Shown here in pieces: positions 32,391 through 40,212 of a stretch of DNA of 64,000 nucleotides. A program made the position numbers and the translations under genes. A model generated the notes under the pieces. That model saw only the letters and a program-made list of their open reading frames with translations, was not told the DNA's origin and did no database searches. The stretch comes from Bradyrhizobium murdochi (lineage in GTDB: Bacteria > Pseudomonadota > Alphaproteobacteria > Rhizobiales > Xanthobacteraceae): assembly GCF_000472965.1 (NCBI RefSeq), contig NZ_AXAU01000001.1, forward strand, positions 1,268,507-1,332,506, given 5' to 3'. Within the stretch, counting starts at the first letter, position 1. The number at the start of each line of letters is the position of its first letter.

Positions 32391-33026
32391 TTACTTCTTT
32401 GCCACAACGAACGGCCGCGCGTCCTTGCCACGCGAGGCATGGCGGGCGCGCTCGATGATTTCAAATCCCGCTGCCGAAATTTCGCGCTCCAGGTCCTCCG
32501 TGGACAGGAACGCCACATAGGGCGCCTTGCCGACGAGTTGCATCAGGGGCAGCGCAATGCGCAATAGCGGATTCATTTCCTTCAGGCACGGCGTCTTGGA
32601 AATGAAGATCCCGCCGGGCCGCAGCAGCCGATGGACGCTTCGGAGCGCCGCTTCGCGCTCAGCCACCAGATGCAGAACGTTGAATCCGAAAGCGATATCG
32701 AAAGTCCCGTCCGGCCACGGCGCCGCCTCGGGCCGCACCACTTCGAACGTGGCGTTGCTGCAGCCTTCGGCCTTCGCCTTCTCGCGCGCGATCGCGATCA
32801 TTTCGCCCGATAAGTCGGTCGCCACAATGCGTCCGACTGATGGCGCGAGCTTTAGCGCCGTCGTTCCCGTTCCGCATCCGAACTCGAATGCCGTCTCATC
32901 CCCCTTGAGGTAATGTCGCGTCCGATCCAGCGTGCGCTCATAGCCCGCCATGTCGGCGATCGGGTCGGCGGCATACTTGCGCGCAGCGCGATCCCAGAAC
33001 TGAGCGTCATTGGCGATACGAAACAT
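32391..33026 (-). CDS. class I SAM-dependent methyltransferase
   Basis: A 211-residue methyltransferase with motif I 'FEFGCGTGTTALKLA' (about residues 47-61), acidic loop 'IVATDLSGEM' and post-motif 'FDIAFGFNVLHLV'. The start at 33026 (MFRIAND) is chosen because GGAGGGGC lies about six bases ahead; the frame continues upstream without similarity. It is similar to small methyltransferases annotated as ubiquinone/menaquinone-type in related genomes, but this is uncertain. A decayed copy of its 5' part lies at 28604-28875. It converges with the AraC gene. Confidence 0.87.
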   Translation of the reverse strand: MFRIANDAQFWDRAARKYAADPIADMAGYERTLDRTRHYLKGDETAFEFGCGTGTTALKLAPSVGRIVATDLSGEMIAIAREKAKAEGCSNATFEVVRPEAAPWPDGTFDIAFGFNVLHLVAEREAALRSVHRLLRPGGIFISKTPCLKEMNPLLRIALPLMQLVGKAPYVAFLSTEDLEREISAAGFEIIERARHASRGKDARPFVVAKK

Positions 33027-33152
33027 GGCGTGCCCCTCCTGCGCGACGGCTTCTAGCATATGTGCAGGAAATGGAAATGCTAACGGCGGCGCAGGTCCGC
33101 AGGCGTAGGTTCGCGAAAGCGTAATGTGCCGTTCACGCGTTCGTCACGATGT

Positions 33153-33195
33153 GACAATGCGGTGGATTACGTCGCAGCCTGTCATCGGGCCGCGC
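33153..33195 (+). repeat. 44-bp dispersed repeat, copy b
   Basis: Shares GGTGGATTACG, AGCCT and CATCGGGCCGCGC with 28561-28604. It lies upstream of the methyltransferase gene and covers the stop codon of the membrane-protein gene at 33182, so the last few residues of that protein are encoded by the repeat. Confidence 0.55.
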
Positions 33196-33682
33196 TTTGC
33201 GCGGACCCGTTGGGCTCATCCACCCTTCGAGCGGTGTTCTCATGAACCCCGCTGCCGCGAAGGCCCCAGAGGATCAGCGCAAAGGATATGATTCCCGTCG
33301 GGGCGGCTGGGTACATGACGAGTTGGATCAGCATCTCCTGAGCGTCGCTCCCACGAGCGCCGGCCGCCGCGATCGGAATGATCGAACCACCGGCTCCCAA
33401 GAGAGCCGCGATCACGAAACCGGCGATCGTTGCAAGCGCGGAATAGATGAGAAACCAGAATGCCAGCCGTGACGGCATCGATGTGAGCTTCAGCTTCGGC
33501 CAGACCAGACCCACGGCCACAAGCAACACTCCGGTGAATCCGCTGAGCGTGTGAACCGAACGGCCGAGATTTGGTGCGGCGAAATACGGCACAGCAAATC
33601 CCTGAAAGCTCGTGAAGAGGAACAGGGCCACGCCGATCTGAATCAGCCGGTGACCCTGCACGGCCAGTGCTGTCGCGCTCAT
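33182..33682 (-). CDS. hydroxylaminobenzene mutase-like membrane protein
   Basis: A 166-residue protein with four apolar segments (about 15-30, 40-62, 72-97, 118-140). The pattern 'HRLIQIGVALFLFTSFQGFAVPYF', 'SVHTLSGFTGVLLVAVGLVWPKL' and 'GSDAQEMLIQLVMYPAA' resembles the hydroxylaminobenzene mutase family (HabA/HabB), small membrane proteins of which a few rearrange hydroxylaminobenzene to aminophenol. Most relatives are of unknown role. The C-terminus runs into a dispersed repeat (33153-33195), so the natural end may have been altered. Moderately sure of the family, not of the reaction. Confidence 0.6.
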   Translation of the reverse strand: MSATALAVQGHRLIQIGVALFLFTSFQGFAVPYFAAPNLGRSVHTLSGFTGVLLVAVGLVWPKLKLTSMPSRLAFWFLIYSALATIAGFVIAALLGAGGSIIPIAAAGARGSDAQEMLIQLVMYPAAPTGIISFALILWGLRGSGVHENTARRVDEPNGSAQSAAR

Positions 33683-33957
33683 GCGTTGCTCCTTTTCGGC
33701 TGTTATCGTGATGTCTAGCGTATTCGGCTATCGCACTCTCCTCCGCGACGAGGAGCAGATAGGGCTGGAAAGCCGATGTCGAAAGATGGATCCTTGCCGA
33801 TCGGGCGTAGTGCGAGAAAGTGCATGAAGCACGTCTTGATCACGAGCATGTCTGGAACCAAAAAATCCTCGGTGATCCCGGCCCAGCCAGGCAGTCCTTC
33901 ACCGGGAACGGCGCGCCTGCGCCGCCGTTGACCGATGTTGCCGAAAAGGCCGATCCA
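33683..33957. other. intergenic region before the DUF3237 gene
   Basis: No independent gene. The frame of the DUF3237 gene remains open upstream to a GTG at 33820, but this part (polar, no family match) is probably leader sequence. It presumably holds promoters for the mutase-like and DUF3237 genes; no clear boxes were chosen. Confidence 0.4.
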
Positions 33958-34416
33958 ATGGCTGGTCTTGAATTCGAAATGACCTATCGTCTGCGCGTGC
34001 GCGGTCCGATGCCGGCGACGCAAGGCTCGCCCCTTGGGGAGCACATCTACTGGGAGATGAGCGAGGGCACACTGGAAGGTCCGCGTATCAATGCGCGGAT
34101 CGCGATGCCGGGCGGTGACTGGTACCGGCCGGGCGCGGATGGCTTTGGCCGACCCGATGTCCGCGTGCAATTCATCACGGACGATGACGCGGTTATTCTG
34201 CTGCACTACACCGGCCTCGTGCAGATGAATGACGCATTCACCAAGGCCGCCGAAGCGGCCGACGCCACGCGCTTTGAAGATCACTACATGCGGATGGCGA
34301 TGCGCTTCGATACCGGCGCACCGAAATACACTTGGCTCAACCAGCATTTATTTTTGGCCGATGGCCGTCTCACCGGAAAAAACCAGATCGAGTACCGCAT
34401 TTACCGCGTCACGTGA
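33958..34416 (+). CDS. DUF3237 family protein
   Basis: A 152-residue protein of the DUF3237 family, a small beta-barrel of unknown function. Typical words are 'LEFEMTYRLRVRGPMP', 'ARIAMPGGDWYRPGADGFGRPDVRVQF', 'YTGLVQMNDAF' and the closing 'TWLNQHLFLADGRLTGKNQIEYRIYRV'. The ATG at 33958 has AAAAGG nine bases ahead; the frame is open to 33820 upstream. A dispersed repeat follows the stop directly. In related bacteria such genes stand near regulators or oxidoreductases; here no clear partner exists. Confidence 0.82.
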   Translation: MAGLEFEMTYRLRVRGPMPATQGSPLGEHIYWEMSEGTLEGPRINARIAMPGGDWYRPGADGFGRPDVRVQFITDDDAVILLHYTGLVQMNDAFTKAAEAADATRFEDHYMRMAMRFDTGAPKYTWLNQHLFLADGRLTGKNQIEYRIYRVT

Positions 34417-34420
34417 TTGC

Positions 34421-34462
34421 TGAATGCGCCGGATTACGCCGGAGCCTGTCATCGGGCTGCGC
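34421..34462 (+). repeat. dispersed repeat, copy c
   Basis: Shares GGATTACGCCGGAGCCTGTC-type sequence with copies a (28561) and b (33153), same orientation. It starts five bases after the DUF3237 stop codon. Confidence 0.5.
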
Positions 34463-34668
34463 TTACGAGCTTCCGGCAGCAGATTCCCGTCGCCAATCAG
34501 CCGACCGGTCAAATCTTTGTGCACAGATGCGAGCGGGGTCCCAACAACAAGCGCTTAAGAACACCGTCACCCTGCATATCACCAGGCGCGGACGCTGGCC
34601 GACGAGTACATCACGGCTTAGGCTCTGCATCGCTTGACACCTCGATGTTCGAGGCCTACATGCTTCGT
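34463..34668. other. intergenic region with PadR promoter
   Basis: No gene is recognised. The right end carries the PadR promoter and palindrome (see next entry). The rest is unassigned. Confidence 0.4.
34634..34662 (+). promoter_or_regulatory. PadR promoter with palindromic operator
   Basis: TTGACA (34634-34639) is followed after 17 bases by TACATG (34657-34662), a weak -10. The spacer holds CCTCGATGTTCGAGG (34640-34654), a perfect 15-bp palindrome (arms CCTCGA/TCGAGG). The predicted start site is at about 34669, the ATG, so the message may be leaderless. A bound PadR dimer would occlude the promoter. Confidence 0.55.
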
Positions 34669-35109
34669 ATGCCTCGCCTGCCTCGCCCCGTAAAGGCCAT
34701 CCGTTCGGCGCCTCGCCCAATGCTCGATTACACCGATCGCGCGTACTGGCAGGGAACGATCAAGATGTCGCTTTCCAAGTTCTTCGTACTTTGCGTGCTT
34801 CATCAGAAGCGGATGCACGGATACGAGGTCGTCCAAGCGGTCCAAAGAACGACAAAGGGATGCTGCAGTCCGACCGAGGGAACGGTCTATCCGGTGCTCA
34901 ACGAGTTTGAGGCAGGCGGCTACCTCACCTCGCATTCCGAGATTGTCCAGGGGCGCGAGCGGAAGGTTTACACCCTCACCGGGAAGGGGCGCGAAGCGTT
35001 CCAGACCGCAGTCGACGCATGGCTGGAGGCGACAGATTGCATCATCGCCGGCAAGGCTGCAGCAGATGCGATGAATCGTTCGCGCGGCAAGGCCAAATAC
35101 ACATGCTGA
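34669..35109 (+). CDS. PadR-family regulator with vicinal cysteines
   Basis: A 146-residue winged-helix regulator. 'SLSKFFVLCVLHQKRMHGYEVVQAVQRTTKG' and 'TEGTVYPVLNEFEAGGYLTSHSEIVQGRERKVYTLTGKGREAF' are standard PadR features. Two adjacent cysteines, C65-C66, sit between helices 2 and 3 ('KGCCSPTEG'), unusual for PadR and suited to a thiophilic metalloid such as As(III). The ATG at 34669 is chosen because the palindromic promoter lies just upstream; earlier ATGs fall in it. It is followed, after 238 bases of uncertain content, by arsH, so an arsenic-responsive role is likely but unproven. Confidence 0.82.
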   Translation: MPRLPRPVKAIRSAPRPMLDYTDRAYWQGTIKMSLSKFFVLCVLHQKRMHGYEVVQAVQRTTKGCCSPTEGTVYPVLNEFEAGGYLTSHSEIVQGRERKVYTLTGKGREAFQTAVDAWLEATDCIIAGKAAADAMNRSRGKAKYTC

Positions 35110-35347
35110 TATTTACGCTCATACGTCGATGATCGAGGCATTGGCGCCCGATGCGTCTCTTGGGTCGCTGCTTATATGCATTTCGAAGGGTCAAATGAAC
35201 GTGATCATCGCGCTTGGTGGCGCTCAGGCCGGCCGCGAGATCGACCTGTTCGGTGGTCGCGACGTGCTGGCCGTTATCGGTCGCGCTCGAACTCGCCGGC
35301 TTCGTCGCCATCCTTGCTCCCACCCCTTCATCGACGGTTGAACAAGC
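35110..35347. other. short stretch before arsH, possibly a gene remnant
   Basis: A frame ending with '[21 protein letters not shown]' stops at TGA overlapping the arsH ATG (ATGA at 35348), as if an upstream gene once overlapped arsH. A second frame shows 'VIIALGGAQAGREIDLFGG'. Neither is long enough to identify. This might be a broken transporter or regulator gene. Confidence 0.35.
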
Positions 35348-36100
35348 ATGAGACTTCGTTTACTTGCCGATCCGGATTTCCTGCCCGCGCTCGACAAGCG
35401 CTACGCCCTGCAACGGCCGAAAAACGACCTTGGCAGCGGACCACAGTATCCCCCACGCATCCTGCTGCTCTACGGGTCGCTGCGGGAACGCTCCTATTCC
35501 CGGTTCGTCGTCGAGGAGGCAGCGCGCCTGCTGCGGTTCTTCGGAGCCGAGCCGCGGATATTCGATCCCTCAGATTTGCCGCTACCCGATCAGGTCAGGG
35601 CGGACAATCACCCCGCGGTCCACGAGTTGCGCGAGCTCGCCATGTGGTCGGAAGGACAGATCTGGTGCAGCCCGGAGCGCCACGGCCAGATCACCGGCGT
35701 CATGAAGGCGCAGATCGATCACTTGCCGCTCAACATCGGCGGCATGCGGCCAACCCAGGGCCGGACACTGGCCGTCATGCAGGTTTGCGGCGGCTCGCAG
35801 TCGTTCAATGCGGTGAACACACTCAGGCTCTTGGGACGCTGGATGCGGATGTTTACCATCCCCAACCAATCGAGCGTCGCGAAGGCCTTCCAGGAGTTCG
35901 ATGAAGCCGGACGGATGCGGTCGTCTGGCTACTACGAGCGGATCGTCGACGTGGTCGAGGAACTTTTCCGTTTCACGATCTTGCTCCGACCGCATGTCGC
36001 TATCCTGAGCGACCGATACTCTGAGCGCAAGGAGGCTGGCGGCCCGGCGAAAGATGTCGGGACTGACCTATCGGCGATCGCAACAGCGCACCAGCGGTAA
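35348..36100 (+). CDS. arsH: ArsH, NADPH-dependent FMN reductase
   Basis: A 250-residue flavoprotein. ArsH oxidises trivalent organoarsenicals and reduces other substrates with NADPH, giving resistance to methylarsenite and some biocides. The flavodoxin-like fold is evident: FMN loop '[44 protein letters not shown]', '[30 protein letters not shown]' and '[29 protein letters not shown]' are all hallmark segments. Length is normal. No ArsR, ArsB/ACR3 or ArsC gene is adjacent; a PadR regulator lies upstream instead. A few bases upstream an older reading frame ends. Confidence 0.93.
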   Translation: MRLRLLADPDFLPALDKRYALQRPKNDLGSGPQYPPRILLLYGSLRERSYSRFVVEEAARLLRFFGAEPRIFDPSDLPLPDQVRADNHPAVHELRELAMWSEGQIWCSPERHGQITGVMKAQIDHLPLNIGGMRPTQGRTLAVMQVCGGSQSFNAVNTLRLLGRWMRMFTIPNQSSVAKAFQEFDEAGRMRSSGYYERIVDVVEELFRFTILLRPHVAILSDRYSERKEAGGPAKDVGTDLSAIATAHQR

Positions 36101-36396
36101 GGAACACGAGCGTGACGAAGCTGGTCTGGCCGACTGATCTCCACTTGGTCAAGCGCGACCGAGCACCGTGCTAAGTCTCACCGAGCCGTCAGAAATCTGC
36201 GTTCTTGATTTCAAACACGAATTTCGACGACCGCGATTTGCTCAGTTTCGAGGACTATCGGCGTCGATCGGTCGATTTCCGACATCCGCGGCTACTAACG
36301 ACTGTGCGCTTCGTGGCCAGAAAGACCGTCGCAACGACAATTCATGACAGACCGCGATGGCCGTCCTAGACAGGGCCGACGGCACCGGACGAGCGA
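36101..36396. other. intergenic stretch without recognised content
   Basis: No coding potential or structure was recognised on either strand between arsH and the RibD-type remnant. Confidence 0.4.
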
Positions 36397-36580
36397 TCAG
36401 GCAGGGACGTACGTTAGCCTGGCCGCGTCCTCGCCAACGGCATCACAGGCGACAAGCCGAAGCGGTGGTCGCGCGCCGGCGAAGTACGGCTTGCCGCGCC
36501 CAAGCACGAACGGGCGGAAGTAGAGATGATACACATCGGTAAGGCCGAGGTCGGTTAGGTACCCTGCCAGACCATCGCTC
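36397..36580 (-). pseudogene. RibD C-terminal/dihydrofolate reductase-like remnant
   Basis: On the minus strand the sequence encodes 'DGLAGYLTDLGLTDVYHLYFRPFVLGRGKPYF' followed by 'AGARPPLRLVACDAVGEDAARLTYVPA' and a stop (TGA, 36399-36397). This is the C-terminal part of the RibD_C (dihydrofolate reductase-like) family, whose members are often next to HxlR regulators. The N-terminal two-thirds are missing; the sequence stops at the junction with an HxlR head on the other strand. Confidence 0.8.
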
Positions 36581-36584
36581 GGGC

Positions 36585-36674
36585 TGTCCGATCAACCTGA
36601 CGTTGGAGATGCTCGGCAACCGGTGGAGCCTTATTGTCATCCGCGATTTGACGTTGAGCACAAATCAGATTTGA
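36585..36674 (+). pseudogene. HxlR-family regulator N-terminal remnant
   Basis: Thirty codons on the plus strand read 'CPINLTLEMLGNRWSLIVIRDLTL' and end at a TGA (36672-36674). The cysteine followed by 'xxxxxxLGxRWSLxIxRD' is the signature of the HxlR N-terminus. The rest of the gene, including the recognition helix, is gone. It abuts the RibD-type remnant at about 36581-36584. Confidence 0.75.
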
Positions 36675-36721
36675 TCTGAACGGCATCCGGATATCCGCCG
36701 AATTGCGCTCCACACGACGCT

Positions 36722-37804
36722 TCAGTTCTCCGCGGACCCCGCCCCTCCCTTTACTTCCCGGCTGGTCCCGCCCAAAGGACGCGAGGCGAACAAGCGCCCT
36801 GCTAACGTTTCGTCGAGCGACGGCGCGAACTGACGTTCTTCCCTATGGAAGAGGGCTTTGAAGAAAAGAGTGTCAGAAGCCGCATTGATTGTTCTGGCGA
36901 TCAAGGCGGTCGCGAGCACGGCAAAGGCCAGGCGAGCAAGGAGCACGCTCGTAAGGTCAGCGCCGAGCGCGACGACGACCACCGTGTCCTCGATGAGGCT
37001 GTGGGCAAAACCCATGAACACGCAAGCGAGGAATATCTGACGCGGCTCTGCGCTAGCCGTGCGCGCCTCGCGGATCAGCAGTCCTGCGCCATAGGAAATC
37101 CCAAGAAACAGGCCGACAGCGGCGAAAGGTACCGTCTGCTTTTCAATGCCAGCCAGTCGAAAGAGTGGCGCAAGCCCTCTGTTCATCCAGTCCAGGATGC
37201 CCGACATCTTGAGAAGCTCGATTAGCCAGCTCAGCGAAAGCAGAACGAACAGCATGATCGCCAAGGTCTTGAGTGTGCCCAGGAGAACGCCGCTCCAACC
37301 GGTGCTTTCATTCATCGGCATCCAGGCCGGCTTCACCGGCTCGGACTGCCATCCGGTCGCGGCGAATATCTGGTGCAGAAGGACGGCAAAGATCAACCCT
37401 CCGCCGACACGAAGCGCCGCGGTGGCCAGGAAGCTAGGTCCGGCTTTTTGAATTATCCGTTGCTCGATCGGAATGGCGTGCGCAAACAGCAGAAGAGCCG
37501 AAAAAACTGTCATGTCGGCTGTGCTGAGGGCTGAAACCGGAACCAGGGTGAATATGGTCACAAGCGCCCCCCAGATCCCGACCAGCAATCCGGTCAGCCA
37601 GGCAAAGGCCAGTTCGGGTGGCAATCCCACCAGCGTCATGACTGGGGAGAAGAACGGAGAAATCGCCTGGATGACACCAAGGTCCTGCAGAAGCTGGGTG
37701 GCTATCGCAACCGGGACGATGACGCGAACCAGCTCCCAATAGATTTCAAGCGTTTCCAATGTCTTGCGATAGACGGCGGTGCAGATCGCCATTGGCGGCT
37801 CCAT
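36722..37804 (-). CDS. nucleoside recognition (Gate) domain membrane protein
   Basis: A 360-residue membrane protein with eight or more helices containing two Gate/nucleoside-recognition repeats, one in the first half ('[52 protein letters not shown]') and one in the second ('[68 protein letters not shown]'). Relatives include spore maturation proteins and transport-linked proteins; the Gate domain may form a pore. It is divergent from an Lrp regulator, so it may transport an amino acid or nucleoside under Lrp control. ATG 37804 is taken; a second ATG lies four codons later. Confidence 0.82.
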   Translation of the reverse strand: MEPPMAICTAVYRKTLETLEIYWELVRVIVPVAIATQLLQDLGVIQAISPFFSPVMTLVGLPPELAFAWLTGLLVGIWGALVTIFTLVPVSALSTADMTVFSALLLFAHAIPIEQRIIQKAGPSFLATAALRVGGGLIFAVLLHQIFAATGWQSEPVKPAWMPMNESTGWSGVLLGTLKTLAIMLFVLLSLSWLIELLKMSGILDWMNRGLAPLFRLAGIEKQTVPFAAVGLFLGISYGAGLLIREARTASAEPRQIFLACVFMGFAHSLIEDTVVVVALGADLTSVLLARLAFAVLATALIARTINAASDTLFFKALFHREERQFAPSLDETLAGRLFASRPLGGTSREVKGGAGSAEN

Positions 37805-37843
37805 CAGCGTTGGAGCCCGTGACTAGCGTGAGACGCTTCGCAT

Positions 37844-37882
37844 TTGCGATCAAATTTTGCGATTCTGTGCAATAAAATTGCA
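37844..37882. promoter_or_regulatory. Lrp-type operator region
   Basis: TGCAATAAAATTGCA (37868-37882) is a perfect 15-bp palindrome. Two TTGCGAT words at 37844-37850 and 37857-37863 precede it, 13 bp apart. The region lies between the divergent Gate-domain and Lrp genes and is AT-rich relative to its surroundings, as expected for Lrp binding. Confidence 0.5.
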
Positions 37883-37909
37883 ATCGACAGACGCCGAGCG
37901 AGGACCGAG

Positions 37910-38362
37910 ATGGACAAGATCGACAGGAAGCTTCTCAACCTGCTCCAGGATGACGCTTCACGGACGAACGCCGAACTGGCGGAATTGGTCGGGCTTTCTC
38001 CCTCGAGCTGCCTGCGCCGCATTCGACGACTGAAGGAAAGCGGCGTCATCAGCCACGTTGTCGCGCTTCTTGCCCCGGCCAAGGCTGGCCGAGGCATGAA
38101 GGCGTTCGTCACCATCGAACTGGAGCGACATGGCGAGCAATACATGCGTGATTTTTTGGAGCGGGCCGCTCAGGAAACGGCCGTCACTCAGGCCTATAGC
38201 GTGAGCGGCCAAACCGACGCCGTCCTCATGCTACGCTTGACGGATATGGACGAGTTCGATGCGCTGTGCGAGCGGCTGTTCCGAGAGCGAAGCAATGTCG
38301 CACGATACTACACGATGTTCGTGATCCGAACGGCCAAAGAAGTGACCGCAATTCCGCTCTAG
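37910..38362 (+). CDS. Lrp/AsnC-family transcriptional regulator
   Basis: A 150-residue regulator: helix-turn-helix in residues 1-60 ('DKIDRKLLNLLQDDASRTNAELAELVGLSPSSCLRRIRRLKESGVI'), then the RAM ligand-binding domain ('GMKAFVTIELERHG', 'AVTQAYSVSGQTDAVLMLRLTDMDEFD'). Length and order are normal. ATG 37910 starts the conserved domain; the longer upstream frame is leader sequence. It is divergent from the Gate-domain transporter, a common regulator-transporter pairing for amino acids. Confidence 0.93.
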   Translation: MDKIDRKLLNLLQDDASRTNAELAELVGLSPSSCLRRIRRLKESGVISHVVALLAPAKAGRGMKAFVTIELERHGEQYMRDFLERAAQETAVTQAYSVSGQTDAVLMLRLTDMDEFDALCERLFRERSNVARYYTMFVIRTAKEVTAIPL

Positions 38363-38467
38363 ATTCTACAGTTCGATAGACCTACCGGCTGCCTTCGCAT
38401 TGCGGTCGTTCGCGACCACATGCTCAGCGGGGGCTGCCCCTGCGGATCGACGTGAGCGCCAACGGCG

Positions 38468-39727
38468 TCAGCCTCCCGCCATCAAATCCTTCGCCAGCGC
38501 CATGTAAGCCGGCAGCGTCACCGGGTCGTTGGCGGCGTTGCCGGCGGCCGGGTGTGAGGCATAGCGGGCGATCACCATCTCGGCTTTCGGATCGATATAG
38601 ATGCCCTGCCCGTGAACGCCGCGCGCCATGAAGGCACCGTGCGCGTTGTGTGTTACCCACCACTGGTTCCGGTACGACGCGCCGGGCAATGTGGTGTAGC
38701 CGGCCGGCTTGAATTTTTCGGGATCGCCGCCGCGCGCGATGTCCTCGATCACTTGAGACGGCACGATCTGGCGGCCGTTGAAGCGGCCGTGATTGCGGAT
38801 CGTCTCGCCGAAGCGGGCGAGATCACGCAGCGTGGTCGAAAGCCCGCCGCCGCCGCTTTCGGTGCCGATGCGGTCGACGTGATAATGCGCGTCCTCTTCC
38901 GCACCCATCGGAATCCAGATCCGCTCCGAGAGCAGATCGGAAAGCGTCATGCCGCTCGCCCGCCGGCAGATCCAGGCCAGCACGTCTGAATTGACGGTCT
39001 TGTAGGCGAAGGCCTTGCCGTGCTCGCCCTGCTTGCGCTGCGCACACAGGAAATCGAAAATGTTGGTCGCGCCCTCGTAGCCCTGCTCGATCGGCGCTAT
39101 GCCGTTCGCCCGCCTGAGCCCGAACACGCCGGAATTCTTGTCGGTATAGACCTCGGTGTATTCGAGGCCCGTGGTCATATCCATCGCCTCGTGCACGCGC
39201 GCATCGCCGAAAGCGCTGGCCTTAAGCTCCGGCACATAGTCCGTGATCGGCGCCTGCGGATCGATCTTGCCCTCCGCGACCAGAATGCCGGCGAGCGTGC
39301 CGGTGAACGATTTTGTCACCGACATCGCGATATGCGGCTTGTGCGGCTTCAGCGCGCCGAAATAGCGCTCGTAGATCAGCTTGCCCCGGTGCAGCACCGC
39401 AATGCCGTCGGCATAGGTCTCCTCGAGCATCCGTGCAAACGTCATGGGCCGCCCGTCCATCGTGATCGACGCGGACGCGCCGATATCATGCTCCTCGCGC
39501 GGCAACACGGACGCCGGCCCCGCGCCGCGCCAGACGTTTACGGTCGGCACCAGTTGGCGGATATTGCTCCACGCCCAGCGGAGTTCGGGAAAGCTGCGGA
39601 ACGAGCCGCTATGGAAAGTGATGGTTTTATCCGGCGGCGGCGGAAAGCCCTGCATCCAGCCGATTGCTTGCGGATCGGTCTCAGCGGCGGTTGCAGGCTG
39701 TTGGCTAGCGGCGGTCGCGGCGGTCAT
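38468..39727 (-). CDS. serine hydrolase of the beta-lactamase/esterase family
   Basis: A 419-residue protein of the class C beta-lactamase-like superfamily. The catalytic S-x-x-K is 'SVTKSF' (about residue 136), the Tyr region is 'YKTVNSDVLAW', and a later motif is 'HGQGIYIDPKAEMVI'. Residues 1-110 form an extra N-terminal region ('FPPPPDKTITFHSGSFRSFPELRWAWSNIRQLVPTVNVWRG'), a layout typical of 6-aminohexanoate-dimer hydrolase-like and 'serine hydrolase' proteins of soil bacteria. No signal peptide is evident. It stands alone; substrate unknown (amide or ester). Confidence 0.88.
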   Translation of the reverse strand: MTAATAASQQPATAAETDPQAIGWMQGFPPPPDKTITFHSGSFRSFPELRWAWSNIRQLVPTVNVWRGAGPASVLPREEHDIGASASITMDGRPMTFARMLEETYADGIAVLHRGKLIYERYFGALKPHKPHIAMSVTKSFTGTLAGILVAEGKIDPQAPITDYVPELKASAFGDARVHEAMDMTTGLEYTEVYTDKNSGVFGLRRANGIAPIEQGYEGATNIFDFLCAQRKQGEHGKAFAYKTVNSDVLAWICRRASGMTLSDLLSERIWIPMGAEEDAHYHVDRIGTESGGGGLSTTLRDLARFGETIRNHGRFNGRQIVPSQVIEDIARGGDPEKFKPAGYTTLPGASYRNQWWVTHNAHGAFMARGVHGQGIYIDPKAEMVIARYASHPAAGNAANDPVTLPAYMALAKDLMAGG

Positions 39728-39857
39728 CGACGATCACTCCAGAGAGGCGATGCCGATGTCGTACCATGCGGTCACGCACAGGCGCAGCGCATTTGCGCCG
39801 CCCGACGATCGGCCGAACCACCGGCGCCGAAAATCTCCGTCCGGCCCCTTGAGACCG

Positions 39858-39892
39858 TTGACAACGCTACGCGTAACTATATTCTTACGCGT
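39858..39892 (+). promoter_or_regulatory. ArsR promoter with inverted-repeat operator
   Basis: TTGACA (39858-39863) and TATTCT (39880-39885) with 16-bp spacing form a promoter. ACGCGTAA (39869-39876) and TTACGCGT (39885-39892) are perfect inverted arms with 8 bases between. The predicted start site (about 39891) is within a few bases of the start codon, so the message appears leaderless. A further TTACGCG occurs at 39902 inside the gene. Confidence 0.65.
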
Positions 39893-39897
39893 CAGTG

Positions 39898-40212
39898 ATG
39901 ACTTACGCGAAAACTGGCTGGACGACCCTGGCCGACCCGACTAGGCGCACGATCTTCGAGCGGCTAGTCGAGCGGCCGTGCTCGGTCAGTGAGTTGGCTA
40001 GTGCCCTGCCGGTCAGCCGGCCGGCAGTCTCGCAGCACTTGAAGGTGCTCAAGGACGCGGGCCTCGTGGCCGATACGCCGTCCGGCAAGCACCGCATCTA
40101 CCGGGTCGATCAGGCCGGGCTAGCAGCCCTGCGTACGGAACTCGACCAGTTCTGGAGCAAGACGCTAGCGGCCTACAAGCTGGCCGTCGAGCAACCGCCG
40201 GAGGAGCAATGA
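39898..40212 (+). CDS. ArsR-family winged-helix regulator
   Basis: A 104-residue regulator: 'TGWTTLADPTRRTIFERLVERPCSVSELASALPVSRPAVSQHLKVLKDAGLVADTPSGKHRIYRV' is a typical ArsR core, again without a metal-binding motif. A GTG lies one codon upstream (39895); the ATG is preferred. Its stop overlaps the SRPBCC start (ATGA at 40209), so the pair is coupled. It resembles the ArsR-SRPBCC operon at 4722-5625 in order and promoter layout, though the sequences differ enough to be distant paralogues. Confidence 0.9.
   Translation: MTYAKTGWTTLADPTRRTIFERLVERPCSVSELASALPVSRPAVSQHLKVLKDAGLVADTPSGKHRIYRVDQAGLAALRTELDQFWSKTLAAYKLAVEQPPEEQ

Noticed and set aside
39020..39898. A 292-codon plus-strand frame opposite the serine hydrolase
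   Set aside because: Antisense shadow; it would also overlap the ArsR promoter region.
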